Shown here: in pieces, positions 1 to 11,818 of the stretch | Layout of the letters: each line of letters starts with the position of its first letter | Position numbering within the stretch: the stretch's first letter is position 1 | Assembly (NCBI RefSeq): GCF_027942865.1 | Contig: NC_134507.1 | Coordinates: forward strand, 37,606,797 to 37,670,796 | Direction: 5' to 3' | Origin: Odontesthes bonariensis | Taxonomy: Eukaryota; Chordata; Actinopteri; Atheriniformes; Atherinopsidae | Length of the DNA stretch: 64,000 nt | The notes under the pieces: model-generated | The model's input: only the letters and a program-made list of their open reading frames with translations | The model's database searches: none | What the model was told of the DNA's origin: nothing | Program-made: the position numbers and the translations under genes

Positions 1-354
1 TTTCTTTTATCCACGAATCAACAAGGACTGAGCACATGATGAAAAAGTTCTGGAAATGAGAACAGGTTTAGAAACAGAGAGAATCTGAACCTCAGTCTTT
101 GGGATGATATTGGGACCCTTTCCTCAAACAGGGTCATTGTCTTAATGTAGTAAAATGATTTAAGTTGATGGTGTTCCACTGACTCAGATGAGATTTATGG
201 GATATTGCACACAGTGGGTGGCGGTCTACAGAGTTATTATTACATTTTTTTTCTGAATGTGATCAAAAAGCTACAAATATTTTGAACTGTGATCTTAGTG
301 GGTCTTTAAAGAAGCATTTTAAAGTTCACAGGGATTTAAATAAAAACCAAAATA
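1..354. other. AT-rich stretch with no recognised gene
   Basis: I see no convincing coding potential, RNA gene or repeat here. It runs directly into the 12-bp minisatellite. Confidence 0.5.
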
Positions 355-424
355 ATGAGTTTAATGGAATGTGACTGGATGGTTAAAAACTGTGCAGAAA
401 GGTTATCAAGAGAAGAAGAAAAGT

Positions 425-1107
425 GGGCAGAACCAGGAGCTGAACCAGGAGCAGAACCAGGAGCTGAAGCAGAAACAGAACCAGGAGCAGAACCAGGAGC
501 AGAACCAGGAGCAGAACCAGGAGCAGAACCAGGAGCTGAAGCAGGAGCTGAAGCAGGAGCAGAACCAGGAGCTGAAGCAGGAGCTGGAGCAGGAACAGAA
601 CCAGGAGGTGAAGCAGGAGCTGGAGCAGGAACAGAACCAGGAGGTGAAGCAGGAGCTGAACCAGGAGCAGAACCAGGAGCTGAAGCAGAAACAGAACCAG
701 GAGCTGAAGCAGGAGCAGAACCAGGAGCAGAACCAGGAGCAGAACCAGGAGCAGAACCAGGAGCAGAACCAGGAGCTGAACCAGGAGCTGAACCAGGAGC
801 TGAACCAGGAGCTGAAGTAGAAACAGAACCAGGAGCTGAACCAGGAGCTGAACCAGGAGCTGAACCAGGAGCTGAACCAGGAGCTGAACCAGGAGCTGAA
901 CCAGGAGCAGAACCAGGAGCTGAAGCAGGAGCTGAAGCAGAAACAGAACCAGGAGCTGAACCAGGAGCAGAACCAGGAGCTGAACCAGGAGCAGAACCAG
1001 GAGCTGAAGCAGAAACAGAACCAGGAGCAGAACCAGGAGCAGAACCAGGAGCAGAACCAGGAGCAGAACCAGGAGCAGAACCAGGAGCAGAAGCAGGAGC
1101 AGAACCC
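425..1107 (+). repeat. 12-bp minisatellite, readable as (EPGA)n or (NQEQ/NQEL)n
   Basis: About 57 copies of a 12-bp unit, GAACCAGGAGCA or GAACCAGGAGCT, with interspersed GAAGCAGAAACA variants. Because 12 is a multiple of 3, every frame repeats with the same period and long open frames appear on both strands: Glu-Pro-Gly-Ala in one plus frame, Asn-Gln-Glu-Gln/Leu in another. The plus frame with the more protein-like lead-in (LKTVQKGYQEKKKSGQ) has an in-frame TAG at about 818 inside the array. A possible splice donor (CCACAG then GTCAGT) lies at 1157 after the array, so this could be a repeat-bearing exon of a host gene, but I see no acceptor or homologous domain. I therefore annotate the repeat and not a gene. 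Confidence 0.85.
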
Positions 1108-1356
1108 CTCCACCAGGAACAGTGCCGGCTCATCCTCTGGGTCCACCGGGCCACAGGTCAGTGTGGAGGACGTTTTTATTTTATTTCTTATTTATTTGGT
1201 TAGGACACTGCACATTAATCAACATATCAGCAAAGCATCAATGTAAATATGCCGGAGTTAGCACAGTTGCTATATTTTACATGTTGACAATACACCATGA
1301 CAAAAAACTAAAGAAGAAACAAACAGAAAACATTTTCAAAGATTCACATCAAAGTT

Positions 1357-1768
1357 AAAGGGATAGTTAGCCTCTTTTGACATGAAGCTGTATGACATCC
1401 CATGTTAGCAATATCATTTATGAACATTGACTTACCCCCTGCTGCGTCCTGTGAGCAGAGTTCCAGCCGAGTTTTGGTGTTGATGAAAGTAGTCCGGCTA
1501 GTTTGCTAGGGTCCCGAAAATAAAGCGTTTTGCTTTTCAAAACAATATGCGTTCAAAAGAGTAATACATTTGCATCACAAAATCCTCCCTCCAGAAAAGT
1601 CAGTCCTCACATCGCTTGGCGCTATTTTCTCTCTCCCTTCGTATCACTGCCTGCTGTGTAAACCGTGCAGACCGAAGTGCAGACCAAGCACTCCCCTGCT
1701 TCCGAGCAGCAAACACCGTAACAGGTGCAGCTATCGCTAGGTGGCTGTTCGCATTGATATTAAAGTGA
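1357..1768. repeat. Truncated copy of the TTAAAGGGATAG fold-back element
   Basis: This begins TTAAAGGGATAGTTAGCC and matches the left arm of the large palindrome at 12.1-12.8 kb, then its central loop segment (about 1650-1757). The loop is in the opposite orientation to the 12.1-kb copy. This is expected when an element with near-identical inverted arms inserts the other way round. The right arm is missing: after about 1768 the sequence switches to another repeat. Confidence 0.75.
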
Positions 1769-2140
1769 TAGTTCGGAGTAGATTCACCCTAGGGTCATTT
1801 GAACCGTGACATCCTGCCAAGTAGCCCACCCAAAGTTTTTTCGATATTGGCTGAACATCAGCTGAGTTACTGAGTTAACCCGAATAGTTTAGTACAAGCG
1901 CTAATGGAACCTAGCAGTATCTCCAAAATTACCACACTAAAATCACATGCCATGACACCAAACTTCTACAGTAGTACAAATATGGTCTGTACTCACAAAA
2001 CGATGCATTTGGATGTTTGAAAATAGTCCAGGAGTTTATTATTATCAACACAAGCCTAATAGCTTCTCTGCTGCTAAAGCTGCGTCGACGTCACTTCTGG
2101 GAGCTGGGAGCTTCAAAGTAAGATGAGGGTTGATCTACTA
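1769..2140. repeat. Interspersed repeat fragment starting TAAAGTGATAGTTCGGAG
   Basis: This begins abruptly in the truncated right arm of the preceding element. The opening motif (AAAGTGATAGTTCGGAGTA, followed by CACCCTAGGGTC) is one I associate from memory with a recurrent teleost interspersed repeat. There is no coding capacity, and I do not see the matching terminus. The family name is not assigned. Confidence 0.4.
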
Positions 2141-2470
2141 CTGTAGACAACAAAGTATATGCTATATTCTACATGGTTTTTTATGAATTTTTATGTTGTA
2201 GAGTTGTGAATTTATTTTATCAATGGAGAAATTGAGCAGCCTTGCTCTTCTGTTTGCACATACTCAGACAGCCATTCCATCCTAAAAGAACCGCATTTCT
2301 TTTTTACTTTGGCTTGGTGAGTGGATGTGTCGCTGGTGCTGCCCGTTCGTTTCACCATGATAAGGGGTTGCGTCTCACTGTTAGCTAGCTAACCTGTACG
2401 GCGCGTATGGGTAGGGCACATATGCAAGCACTATCAATGGCTGCCTAGCGTAAGTAAGCCGTATCGTATC

Positions 2471-2895
2471 CAGTGTTTCCCGCAGGAAAATGCTTAGTCA
2501 AGGTGGTGAGTCGTCGGCTGGGACCAGGGGTTTTGCGCGGATAGCGTTCCGTCGGGTGGCGGGGGGGGGGGGGGGGGGGGGTACTTGGAATGGGACGGGG
2601 GCTGTTAGAGCAATAACGAAGCTGTTTAAAAGCTGAAACACTTTTTTTATTTACATTATTAACTATTTACATTAACAACCAGTAGGTGTCGCAATTCAAT
2701 GTTATCAATGCTGTCTTTTAATGTCTGGGCATGGCAAAGCATTATTACTTCGATTTAAAAAATATTTATATATATATGTATATATATATATATACATATA
2801 TATATTTTTTTTGTTTGTTTGGGAACGTTGGCAAGGCGGCAGTGCGAGTTTGCTAAGGCGGCCGCCTTAACTATAATGCGCTGCGGGAAACACTG
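2471..2895. mobile_element. Non-autonomous hAT-like element (CAGTGTTTCCC termini)
   Basis: The termini are inverted: CAGTGTTTCCCGCAG at the left and CTGCGGGAAACACTG at the right. CAGTGTTTCCC is a familiar hAT-type end in vertebrates. Both flanks carry GTATC directly against the termini, but a clean 8-bp target duplication is not evident. The interior is non-coding and includes a G homopolymer of about 21 bases (2561-2581) and a TA-rich microsatellite (about 2766-2806). Confidence 0.75.
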
Positions 2896-3480
2896 GTATC
2901 ATTGGCTGAACACCTGTCACTCACTGCTTTACATTGAAAAATGGTACAGAAAAACACAGTATTGGTCTAATTAATTAGATTAGGTCTAGTATTAGATATT
3001 AATTAATACGTTTATGGTGAATTTTATTTTATGCACTGCATAGATTTTCTTGTGCGCTGAGAATGTGCGAGCAGCTTAGAGGGAACATTGCTTAGCTGCA
3101 CAATCAAAGACGACACGTACCTTTCCAGGCTTGCGTGGATGAGTCACTGGGTGATGTGGGAGGTACCAGATCTTGCTATCGCTGCGGTCAAGTGACGAAG
3201 CTGAGACCTCTTCTGCATAACCTTTGTCGATGGTCGACTCCATCGCCTCCACATACTTCTCATTCAGGTCTGCGTTCTTTCTTAGTCTGCGTTCCAGTAA
3301 TCGTAGTCTGTGTTGCTAAGTTGATATTGTTTGGTAATGTCACTGTTTCATTTTTGAAAGGTATGTCTAAGCTATAGTGTAAGCCTTCTTTGGAGAATTA
3401 ATTTTTCCACAGTTTAATTACTTTGTGGTCATTCATTGATAGATTGTTCTTGTGTGTGGGGTCATCAAGTTTCCAAAACC
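2896..3480. other. No recognised gene
   Basis: There is an 80-codon open frame on the plus strand (3135-3377), but it has no recognisable domain, and the stretch lies next to a retroelement fossil. It could hold degraded downstream parts of that fossil. I see no pol motifs. Confidence 0.35.
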
Positions 3481-5735
3481 TTTCTACCTGAGTTTGCAGG
3501 CTATGATCGGACTTGAGGAAGTAGGCCCTGTTCTTCCTTCTTTCCTTGTAATCAATTGGTCCAGACCTCAGCGTTGTGTCCCATCATGAATCAGTTTTGG
3601 CACAGGTTTTTCTCCTGAACGAACACGAGGGGATCTGGCACAGTTAGTGAGCGGAAAGCTGGACACTGGTTCAAGAAGTGGCGCTCTAAGCACTTCAGAC
3701 ACTTTAGATTAACTGGTTGCTTGGTACGTGTAGACTTGTTCTCCTGAACAGCAGCTGCCTTAACACTTGTGGGGTAGTTTTGAAAGTTTTTGTTTGGTTT
3801 CTCCTGTTTCTTACAGCTAACTAACCCACCAAAGACTGGATAAGACCTCTTTTCAGCCTCAGTCTCTACGAAGCTGACAACGTCGTCAAGTTTCGGAAGA
3901 TGTTCTTCTTTTGTAATTTAATAATAATAATAATAATACATTTTATTTCGAGGCGCCTTTCAGGTCACCCAAGGTCACCTTACATTAAAATTTGAGAGCA
4001 TTAAGAAAAATAATAAAAGCATAAAAACATGAGACAACATAAAACAGAAGTGCACAGAGTCCAGTTATAGGGAGAATGCCAGTTTGAATAGGTGAGTTTT
4101 AAGTTGGGATTTGAATGATGTGATGGAGTCTGACTGTCTTATGAGTGGGGGGAGGGAGTTCCAGAGCCTGGGTGCTGAGCAGCTGAAGGCTCGGTCACCC
4201 ATGGTCTTGAGGCGTGACGTGGGGATGGTTAGCAGTCCAGCAGAGGTTGAGCGGAGGGTGCGGGAGGGAGTGTGTTGGTGAAGGAGGTCGCTGAGGTAGG
4301 TGGGGGCTAGGTTGTGGAGAGCTTTATAGGTGAGGAGAATATTTTTGTAGTGAATGCGGTATTGTACTGGGAGCCAGTGAAGTTGGATGAGAACAGGGGT
4401 GATGTGGTCTGAAGATTTGGTACCGGTGATGATCCGGGCGGCTGAATTCTGGATGATTTGCAGTCTGTTAATGAGTTTGGTGGGGAGTCCAGTGAGCAGG
4501 GCATTGCAATAGTCAATGCGGGATGTGACAAATGAATGAACCAGGATTTCAGTGCTGGATTGGGGCTGGTGATGGGCGGAGTCTGGAGATGTTGCGGAGG
4601 TGGAAGAATGCGGTTCGGGTGATATTTTGAATGTGGGGTGCAAATGAAAGGGTGCTGTCCAGAATAACGCCGAGGCTCTTGACTTGGGGTGAAAAGGGTA
4701 CAGGAAATCCGTCGATGATGATGGGTGGAACTGGGTTGTGATGTGATTTGGTGAGGATGGATTTGGAGCCGAGGAGCAGGGCCTCGGTTTTGTTGCTGTT
4801 AAGTTTAAGGAAGTTCCTGCTCATCCAGCTCCGGATGTCTTCAAGAAAGATGATGAGGGAGGGGGGAGGGATGGCGGCGGTGGGTTTGGAGGAGATGTAG
4901 ACCTGTGTGTCGTCAGCGTAACAGTGAAAATGGACTCCATGGTGACGGAGGAGTGTGCCCAGGGGGAGAAGGTAGATGATGAACAGAAGTGGACCCAAGA
5001 CTGACCCCTGGGGGACACCCAGTGAAACACCCGAACACCCAGACTTGTGGTTCCTTAGTTGCACGAATTGTTGGCGGTCAGTGAGGTATGATGTGAACCA
5101 GGAGAGTGCAGCACCAGTGATCCCAATGCCAGCCAGGCGGTCCAGGAGCAGAGGGTGGGAGATGGTGTCGAACGCTGCACTGAGGTCGAAGAGGATGAGA
5201 ATGGTGAGGAGCCCAGAGTCAGCTGCACGGAGGAGGTCGTTGGTGATTTTGACCAGGGCTGTTTCAGTGCTGTGTTTTGGACGGAAGCCAGATTGGAACG
5301 GTTCGTGGAGGTTGTTTGTGTCAAGGTGGGACTGTAGTTGTGCTGCAACCACCCTTTCAAGTGTCTTGGAGATGAAGGGGAGGTTGGAGATGGGCCGGTA
5401 GTGGTTGAGGACAGCTGGGTCAGCACCAGGTTTTTTCAGGATGGGTGTGATGGCAGCCAGTTTGAGAGTGGGGGGTACAATACCAGTGGTGAGGGAGGAG
5501 TTAATTATGTTGGGGATTATGGGAGAAATGGAAAGCAGACAGGCTTTGACAAGCGAGGTGGGAAGAGGATCAAGCTGACAGGTGGTGGTTTTGGCTTTAT
5601 TGATGTATTCCGAGATGGTGTGTTCTGATGCTGGGGTGAAGTCAGAGAGAGAGCTGATGAGAGGTTGTCCAGTGGTGATCATCCAGGGTGGATCTTTTGG
5701 GGAGGTGCAGGATGAGGCCAGTTGTTGGTGAATAG

Positions 5736-6510
5736 TAGTGATGCTCCGATCGATCGGCCGATAATGCCCAAAAATAGCCTGATCGGCGATCGGAAAAATA
5801 TGCCGATCAAAAAACCGATCACGTGACGTAAATTAGGCTTCTAGCGACCACTTTCTAATGTGTTACGTGACGTGTGTACAGAACCGAACAGGCAAAACCT
5901 CTACAGTGCATCTCGACAACATGACCTCTCCTGTCTGGAATTTCTTCAAAGTGTGTCAGAAAGATGTGAAACTTACTGCGGTCACGCTATCTGCGCTTCG
6001 GAGTGGCACGGTCGCGCTAGCTACACTTGAAAATCGAGTGCCCGTTTACATCACGTTATACGGTAAAACGTGTGAGCGGTTTCATGGTGCATTCAAGTGC
6101 ACCCCGTAAACTCAGAAATCTATATCGAAGTTGATTTTTCATTTGTTGGAATACATACACCTGTCATTACTTGGTTGTTTTTTTACTACATTCTTTTTAA
6201 TGATTAAAACAAAATGATAGAACAAAATTATTGAAGCATATTCAGAATCAAACTCATTTCTGCATAATCAGATTTGAAAACTTCATTTAGAACCAAATCA
6301 AAATGTTCTCTGCCGACTCCACCAGATTCTTGTTCTACATGTCCCCAGCTACCTCTGGCGGTTTAATTTCTATAAATGGTGCACTCTCTGCTAGATGAAA
6401 GGCATGGAAATGTCCGATTCCTTCCGTGATCGGCAGTGATCGGCAATCGGGCAGATCATGATTTTGGTGATCGGTGATCGGTCCAAAAAATGCTGATCGG
6501 AGCATCACTA
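5736..6510. mobile_element. Non-autonomous hAT element with perfect 8-bp target duplication
   Basis: Terminal inverted repeats TAGTGATGCTCCGATC and GATCGGAGCATCACTA are flanked by the direct repeat GTGAATAG (5,728-5,735 and 6,511-6,518), the hAT hallmark. Further GATCGG motifs are clustered inside both ends as subterminal repeats. The plus-strand interior at 5,858-6,109 encodes a short remnant beginning near MTSPVWNFFKVCQKDVKL, which resembles the start of the BED zinc finger at the N-terminus of hAT transposases. This is therefore an internal-deletion derivative of an autonomous hAT. It sits inside the L2 LINE. Confidence 0.93.
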
Positions 6511-6638
6511 GTGAATAGTGTTGATTTTGGAGTTGAAGAAGTCCAAGAAGGCAGTACACTGATCGATGGAGATGTCAGGAGGGAGGGTTTTAGGCGGTTG
6601 AAGCAAGCGGCTGACAGTTGAGAAGAGGACTCTGTTGT

Positions 6639-6950
6639 TTCAATTCAATTCATTTTTATTTATATAGCGCCAAATACAACAAATGTCATCTCAAGGCACT
6701 TAGATAGTAAGTCCAATTCAAGCCAATTGGAATTCAATTAATTAATAATAATCATAATTCATAAAATAATCCAATTCGTTCATATAGAGCCAATTCAAAA
6801 ACAATATCCTAGCTAAGAAAACCAACAGATTGCACTGAAAACTTTTTGTTTTTCGGTCCAATCTCCCGGCCTGAGCGGCGTGCCTGAGGCGACTGTGGAG
6901 AGAAACGACTCCCTTTTAACAGGAAGAAACCTCTGGCAGAACCAGACTCA
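6639..6950 (-). mobile_element. LINE 3'-tail fragment (GAATTG tail)
   Basis: A short 3'-end fragment in minus orientation. The tail at the left is CAATTCAATTC, followed by TTTATTTATATAGCGCC. At the right it holds a CTTTTAACAGGAAGAAACCT block and CTGGCAGAACCAGACTC. These motifs recur in tails of teleost LINEs and derived SINEs, from memory. It has no coding capacity and was inserted into the older L2 copy. Confidence 0.6.
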
Positions 6951-9900
6951 GGTCCTGTACCAGTGTTGATGAGGTTGGAGTAGTATGAAGATTTGGCAGT
7001 GGTGAGGGCATCCTTGTAGTGATGGAGGTGGTCTGAGTACGCTCCAATCGACGGCCAGTGGCTTTGAGCTGGCGAAGCTCAGGGGTGATCCAGGGAGCAG
7101 TGTGGGTAAATGAGACTGAGCGTTTTTTCAGGGGGGCCAGGGTGGTGAGAGAAAAGGAGAGGCAGTTGTTATAGTGAGTCACCAGGTCAGCCGGGGAGGA
7201 TTCTGGGTGAGGGCTGGGGTAGGAGCTGATCAGGGTGGAGAGATCTGTGGTGTCGATGTGTTTGATGTTTCTGAAGAAGATGGTCCGTTGTTCTTTGGCT
7301 TTGTGTAGTTGGGTGTGAATGTCAAAAAGTACAGCTTTGTGGTCGGAAATGGGGAAATCAGTGACATTAAGGTTAGTGGGGGTGATGTCAGTACAGCAGA
7401 TTAAGTCCAGTATATGACCTTTGTTATGGGTTGGGAGGTTGACATGTTGTGTGATACTAAGACAGTCCAGGAGTGATGTGAAGTCTTTAGCAAAGATACT
7501 AGATGGGTTGTCAATGTGGATATTGAAATCACAGAGGAGGATAACTGTGGGGGACATTGCACATACAGATGTTAATAGTGATGAGAATTCAGTGAGGAAG
7601 ACAGCAGAGGGTTTTGGTGGTCTGTAGATAGTCACAATAATAGTTGGTTTGGGGCCTGTAAGTTTTATAGCTAAACATTCAAAAGAGGAGTTATGGGGGA
7701 TTGTGACAGCAGTGACTTTGATGTTATCACGGTAAAGGAAAGCGAGACCACCCCCCCTTCCAGTAGCACGGGCTTTACTAATAAAAGAAAAACCAGGCGG
7801 GACAGCGGCGTTGAGATGGGAGAAGTCATGTGGTTGTTGCCAGGTCTCAGTGAGGCATAGAATATCCAGGTTGTGGTCAGCAATAAAGTCGGCGATCAAC
7901 AGAGCCTTGTTACTGAGGGATCTGATATTAAACAGACAGAATTTCAGACAGGTGAGTGGTATGTAATTGGTTGCAATGAGCAGCGGGGACAGTACACGGT
8001 GATTTTGGCGGAGGGCGGGGCTACTCATCGTGTACTCTGTGGCCGCCGTGGCAACGCGTACAGTGCTGGGAAGGGGACGGAGCCTAGTGGACCAGAAGGA
8101 GCGGATGTTTGTATTGCTGTTGTGTTGAGTGTAGTGAAAGTTCTGTCCAGAGCCTCGGTGGATGTATCTTGGTCGTTTGAGAATGTAGTGATGGGATACA
8201 AGCTGGGGTGGGGGGGTCCTTGAGAAGGTCCAGAGATGTAACACCTCCGCTGCCGAGTAACGGAGCGGCGGAGATGCGCTCGCGAGAGTCAAGCACAGCG
8301 CAATCCAGAGGAACAGATTAAAAATCCACATGGTGTGAGATCGGCAGCAACGTAATCCAACAGTGGATGGTGAAGCCACAGAGCCAGCGCAACGGAGGCA
8401 GAGGAGTGGGGCGTGCTGGTTGTAGCTTCGCTTGAAACGGGGGGCGGCGTTGGGGATTATCAGCAGCAGGCTAGCCGGCCGGCAGGTGGACACCGTCGGT
8501 GTTACAGGGAGGCGGCGTCCCCCGCACTGACAGCAATCCACAGGAGCAGACGGGCTCCCAGGAGAGCCGGCAGGTTGGCAACGGACCGGCCCGAACCGGT
8601 GTGCTTCGAGGGGCACACCAGTACAGATTTATCCAGCCACAGAGTGCGGAGAGGAGCCATAGGAGTCCCATACAGGTGAGCCCTGTACCGGTGTAGCTAG
8701 CTGCTGGCTAACGAGTGGCGAGGCAGTGGCAGCAAACAGGTAGAGACTGTTTGCTGCTGATTCGGTGTCGCAGAGTGCTAGGTCCCGCACTCTGGACTTT
8801 CTCAAGCAAGCCGGTTCTAGTAGATGTGTTTAAAATCCAACGTTAAAACTAGACTTAAAAATAAAAATAGCGAATACAGCGTGGAGGCGCGGCAGCAGCT
8901 TGCCAGCGGTCCCTCCACCTGTCACTAATTAACTAGTTTAACTACTCTCAGTCAATGATGGACAACAGCAGGAGAAAAAGACAGAGAGAAAGGGTGAAGA
9001 AACAGACACGTTTGTCAGCATGATTGTCATAGATCTTATTTAACCATTTGGCCCTGAGGTCTGATGGTAGCTTGCCAATGATCTCAACCAATGTGCGGTG
9101 ACCACTGAGCTCTTCCTCACACTTCATGGCAGCAAGCGTATCCTTACAGCCTCTCAGTTGGTCTGCGAAGTCTCTGAGTTGCACATTGTCACTTATCTCC
9201 TTAAAGTTCAAAACCTTTCCAACCCAAGCTTGTGAGATGGAATGAGGATTTCTGAATCTTGTTCTTCGTCACTCAAGTGCCTCCTTGCTACCCGCACTAG
9301 GATTTGGGTTGTATAAGCAGTGACTTATGGCATCTCGAGCCTTTCCTTCGGTGTACTGATGTAGACGAGTTAACTTTTCTGGAGCAACTGACTCCTTGTC
9401 CACCATTGTGGTGAAAAGCCTCATGAACTTCCAATACTGGAGGGGGGTCACCATCAAACTTGACCATATCCCTTGGTGGGAGCCTAAGAGAGTCTACTTG
9501 GTCTTGATACTGCTGCCTTGAAAACTCTAGCAATTGTGATATTGAATCCCTAAATATTGGCGAAAGTGACGGTTTTGTCATTGCAGGGATCCTGCCAGCT
9601 CTCGGTGTAGAATAGAAATCTGCAGTCAGGGCTTGCTTCTTTTGTTCATTGTGTAGCATCTGTGCATCTCGCTCGGCCTTGTGATGCATTCGCTGGAGTT
9701 CCAGCTCAAACTCCTCTTTGTTGCATTGATGCAGCATTTCAAAGTTTTCCTGTTCCCTCTTTCACAGAGCTTGTAGCATCTCTAGCTCTCCTGACACAGA
9801 ATTTTCATCATTTGTGTCGGCTTGAGGTTCATTGACTAAATCATTTTGGTTTGTGACATCTAACTCTTCATCAACATCTGGATGATCGTCAACTCCATTT

Positions 9901-10240
9901 TTCACTTCATGCAGCCAGGCTAGAGCCTCGTGACGCACATCATGAACGCTCATCAAGATAAGCCTCTCATAGGCATCAAACTCTTCTTTGTCAATGTCAT
10001 CAGTGAGTCTATCATGATAACATCTGTGTGCATCTTGAAGTTGTGTGAGGGCTAGGTCGAGGCTTTCCAATGCTGCTTTCAACTCTTCAGGTTTGTTTTC
10101 TCGGATTTTTACATTCACAGCCATTATCATCTTGGTTACAGCTGCTTTAGCTTGTCCTCACCTCCTTTTCAGTGTTGTAAGGTCCTTTTCTCCTGCAGAA
10201 TCTTTGGCTTCAGATATGGTTGCCACTCGTGTTTAACTTT

Positions 10241-10581
10241 ATGTTACGAATAACACAAGGTAGTTCTTTGTTGTTGTTGTTGTTTATTGCCTTGTGAATT
10301 ACACGGTCAAACACGGTCAAAATTTTAGCATTTTTTAGCATTCAAATACACACAAATTTTAAACCATACATTTTAAAGCTTCACAGTAAAACATATGAAC
10401 ATATCACAGCCAAAGTTGAGCTGGCTTTAACTCACATTTTACAAAATTATAATCCACATATAATTTCCCTTTGAACACATCATCCTCAATCTGTTTGGTG
10501 AACTAAACAAGTGCTAACATTTCGCTAACTAGCCGCTAACATAAAAAAAACCCTTAGAAACAGCTAGTATATTTCAATAGC
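10241..10581. other. No recognised gene
   Basis: AT-rich sequence with a GTT trinucleotide run near 10,270 and a duplicated ACACGGTCAA. It could include remains of the 5' end of the adjacent Pao-type fossil, but no LTR pair can be shown. Confidence 0.35.
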
Positions 10582-10585
10582 TTAA

Positions 10586-11814
10586 AGCTGCTGTCGGCAA
10601 CTTTTTTTTTGTCATATTAGCTCGAACTGTCATGGGATTCTGCAAGTAGAATATTAAATAGGCTGTTTAGGAAAAATAACTAAATCTGTAGCTCCCTCTG
10701 AAGCCTGTAATCATGCTTGCAAAAATCGAGCGCTCCCGGCTGTTTGTTTTTTTTTTTTTTTAATTCAAGAAAGCACAAAGTAAGATACTTTAAATACAAT
10801 ATCTTGAATTGTTTTCTTTTCTTTTTAACTAAACAGAACCCATCCAACCACCCACAACACCCATATACAGCTGTAAAGGAAAAGGAAAGGGAAAAAAATA
10901 AATAAATAAATAAATAAAAAAAATTAAAAAATTCATAAGCATAAATAGCAAAGTTAAATAAATAAACAATGCCATAAATTAAATAAATAGCTAAAAGAAA
11001 ATAACATTAATAATGATAGTAGTTATGCTAGTAAGAATTAAAGTGTCCATAATGTAATGGCAAAATTAAGAAGAAAATAAATAAACAAACACTAATAATA
11101 ATGAAAATAAAAATAATGACAGACAATGGGGGCATTGTATATCCATGTACATGTCAATAATTAGGCAAGGTCAAATATATATCTATCTCAGGGCTTCATA
11201 GGCTTATGGAAGGGCCTTAAGATTTTTAAAGTATTCAATTAGAGGTTCCCACATTTTGTAAAATTGTTTTGTTGAGCCTCTCGAAAAGCATTTAATTTTC
11301 TCTAATTTCAAAAAAAACATTAATTCAGTGAGCCAGACAGAAACTTTGGGTGGTTCAGGGGATTTCCAATGTAAAACTAAATTTCTACGGGCTATCAAAG
11401 AAGCAAAGGCAAACGCGTTCATCTTATCAATGGGTAGCTTGTGCTCATCAACCAACACTCCAAAGATGGCCATATCTGCTGACGGTTTGACTTTGGTGTT
11501 AAATGCATCATTTAATATTTTACAGATAGCTAGCCAAAATTCAGGCTCCCGGCTGTTTTTAACCAATCAAGTTAGGGTGGAGGAATCCTACCTGTCAATC
11601 ACAGCTTGTGCACACGCTGCTGAGCGTGAGTCTGCCCCAGCTTGTGTGCGCTCACACTGGTGTGAACTCACGTGCACAACCTCGTCCACAGAGGGGGAGG
11701 GGTTTGGGGGGCGATTCGGAGCTTGTTAGAGGTTGGGGGAGGGACCTGAAAGTTGTATCAGTTCGAATTTTCCGACTTTAGACTCAGAATTTTGAAAACC
11801 TGCCAACGGCAGCT
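10586..11814. mobile_element. TTAA-flanked terminal-inverted-repeat element, host of an L1 insertion
   Basis: The ends are inverted: AGCTGCTGTCGGCA at the left and TGCCAACGGCAGCT at the right, each flanked by TTAA (10,582-10,585 and 11,815-11,818). A TTAA duplication is typical of piggyBac-type integration, although these termini are not classical piggyBac ends. Without the inserted L1 the element is about 420 bp and non-coding, that is MITE-like. Confidence 0.75.
10746..11544 (-). mobile_element. 5'-truncated L1-clade LINE with 14-bp target duplication
   Basis: Inserted on the minus strand inside the TTAA element. The direct repeat GCTCCCGGCTGTTT flanks it at 10,732-10,745 and 11,545-11,558. 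The plus-strand T run right after the left copy is the poly(A) tail. The open frame 11,566-11,204 is the extreme C-terminus of an L1-like ORF2: KILNDAFNTKVKPSADMAIF, LARRNLVLHWKSPEPPKV with one substitution, then LEKIKCFSRGSTKQFYKMW. About 460 bp of A/T-rich 3' UTR follows. Upstream endonuclease and RT domains are absent, as is usual after incomplete target-primed reverse transcription. Confidence 0.88.
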
Positions 11815-11818
11815 TTAA

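Larger units (their letters stand above)
3906..8990 (-). mobile_element. L2-clade LINE, nearly full length, disrupted
   Basis: A non-LTR retrotransposon on the minus strand. The 3' tail is an ATT microsatellite (3,906-3,940 as AAT on the plus strand). Reading right to left there is a GC-rich 5' region (about 8,990-8,620), then an endonuclease domain (about 7,960-7,300: FNIRSLSNKA, LTETW, DFNIHID, SDHKAVLFD). Next comes reverse transcriptase (about 5,682-4,700: DLSAAFDTISH, GVPQGSVLGPLLF, YADDTQVY near 4,911), and then the C-terminal block ending [10 protein letters not shown] at 4,065. A hAT element (5,736-6,510) and a LINE tail (6,639-6,950) interrupt it between endonuclease and RT, and there is a frame change near 4,550-4,640. 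The upstream frame carries a hydrophobic signal-peptide-like stretch (MWIFNLFLWIALCLTLASAS). It is itself inserted in the Pao gag fossil. Confidence 0.85.
3481..10240 (-). mobile_element. BEL/Pao-type LTR retroelement fossil, gag region only, split by an L2 LINE
   Basis: On the minus strand, about 10,240-8,990 reads as a Pao-type gag: a lysine-rich N-terminal region, a middle segment with RLPPRDMVKFDGDP, then LQYWKFMR and the GKARDAISHC region typical of the gag domain in Pao/BEL elements (DUF1759-like). The gag sequence resumes at about 3,905-3,481, where a Cys/His cluster (CLKC, H, C) resembles the Pao zinc knuckle. The 5.1 kb between the two parts is an inserted LINE. I find no protease, reverse transcriptase or integrase and cannot place LTRs with confidence. 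The element is old and broken in several places. Confidence 0.7.

Noticed and set aside
336-1154. Long minus-strand frames (Ala-Pro-Gly-Ser and Phe-Cys-Ser-Trp repeats)
   Set aside because: Antisense translations of the 12-bp minisatellite; no supporting domains or start context.
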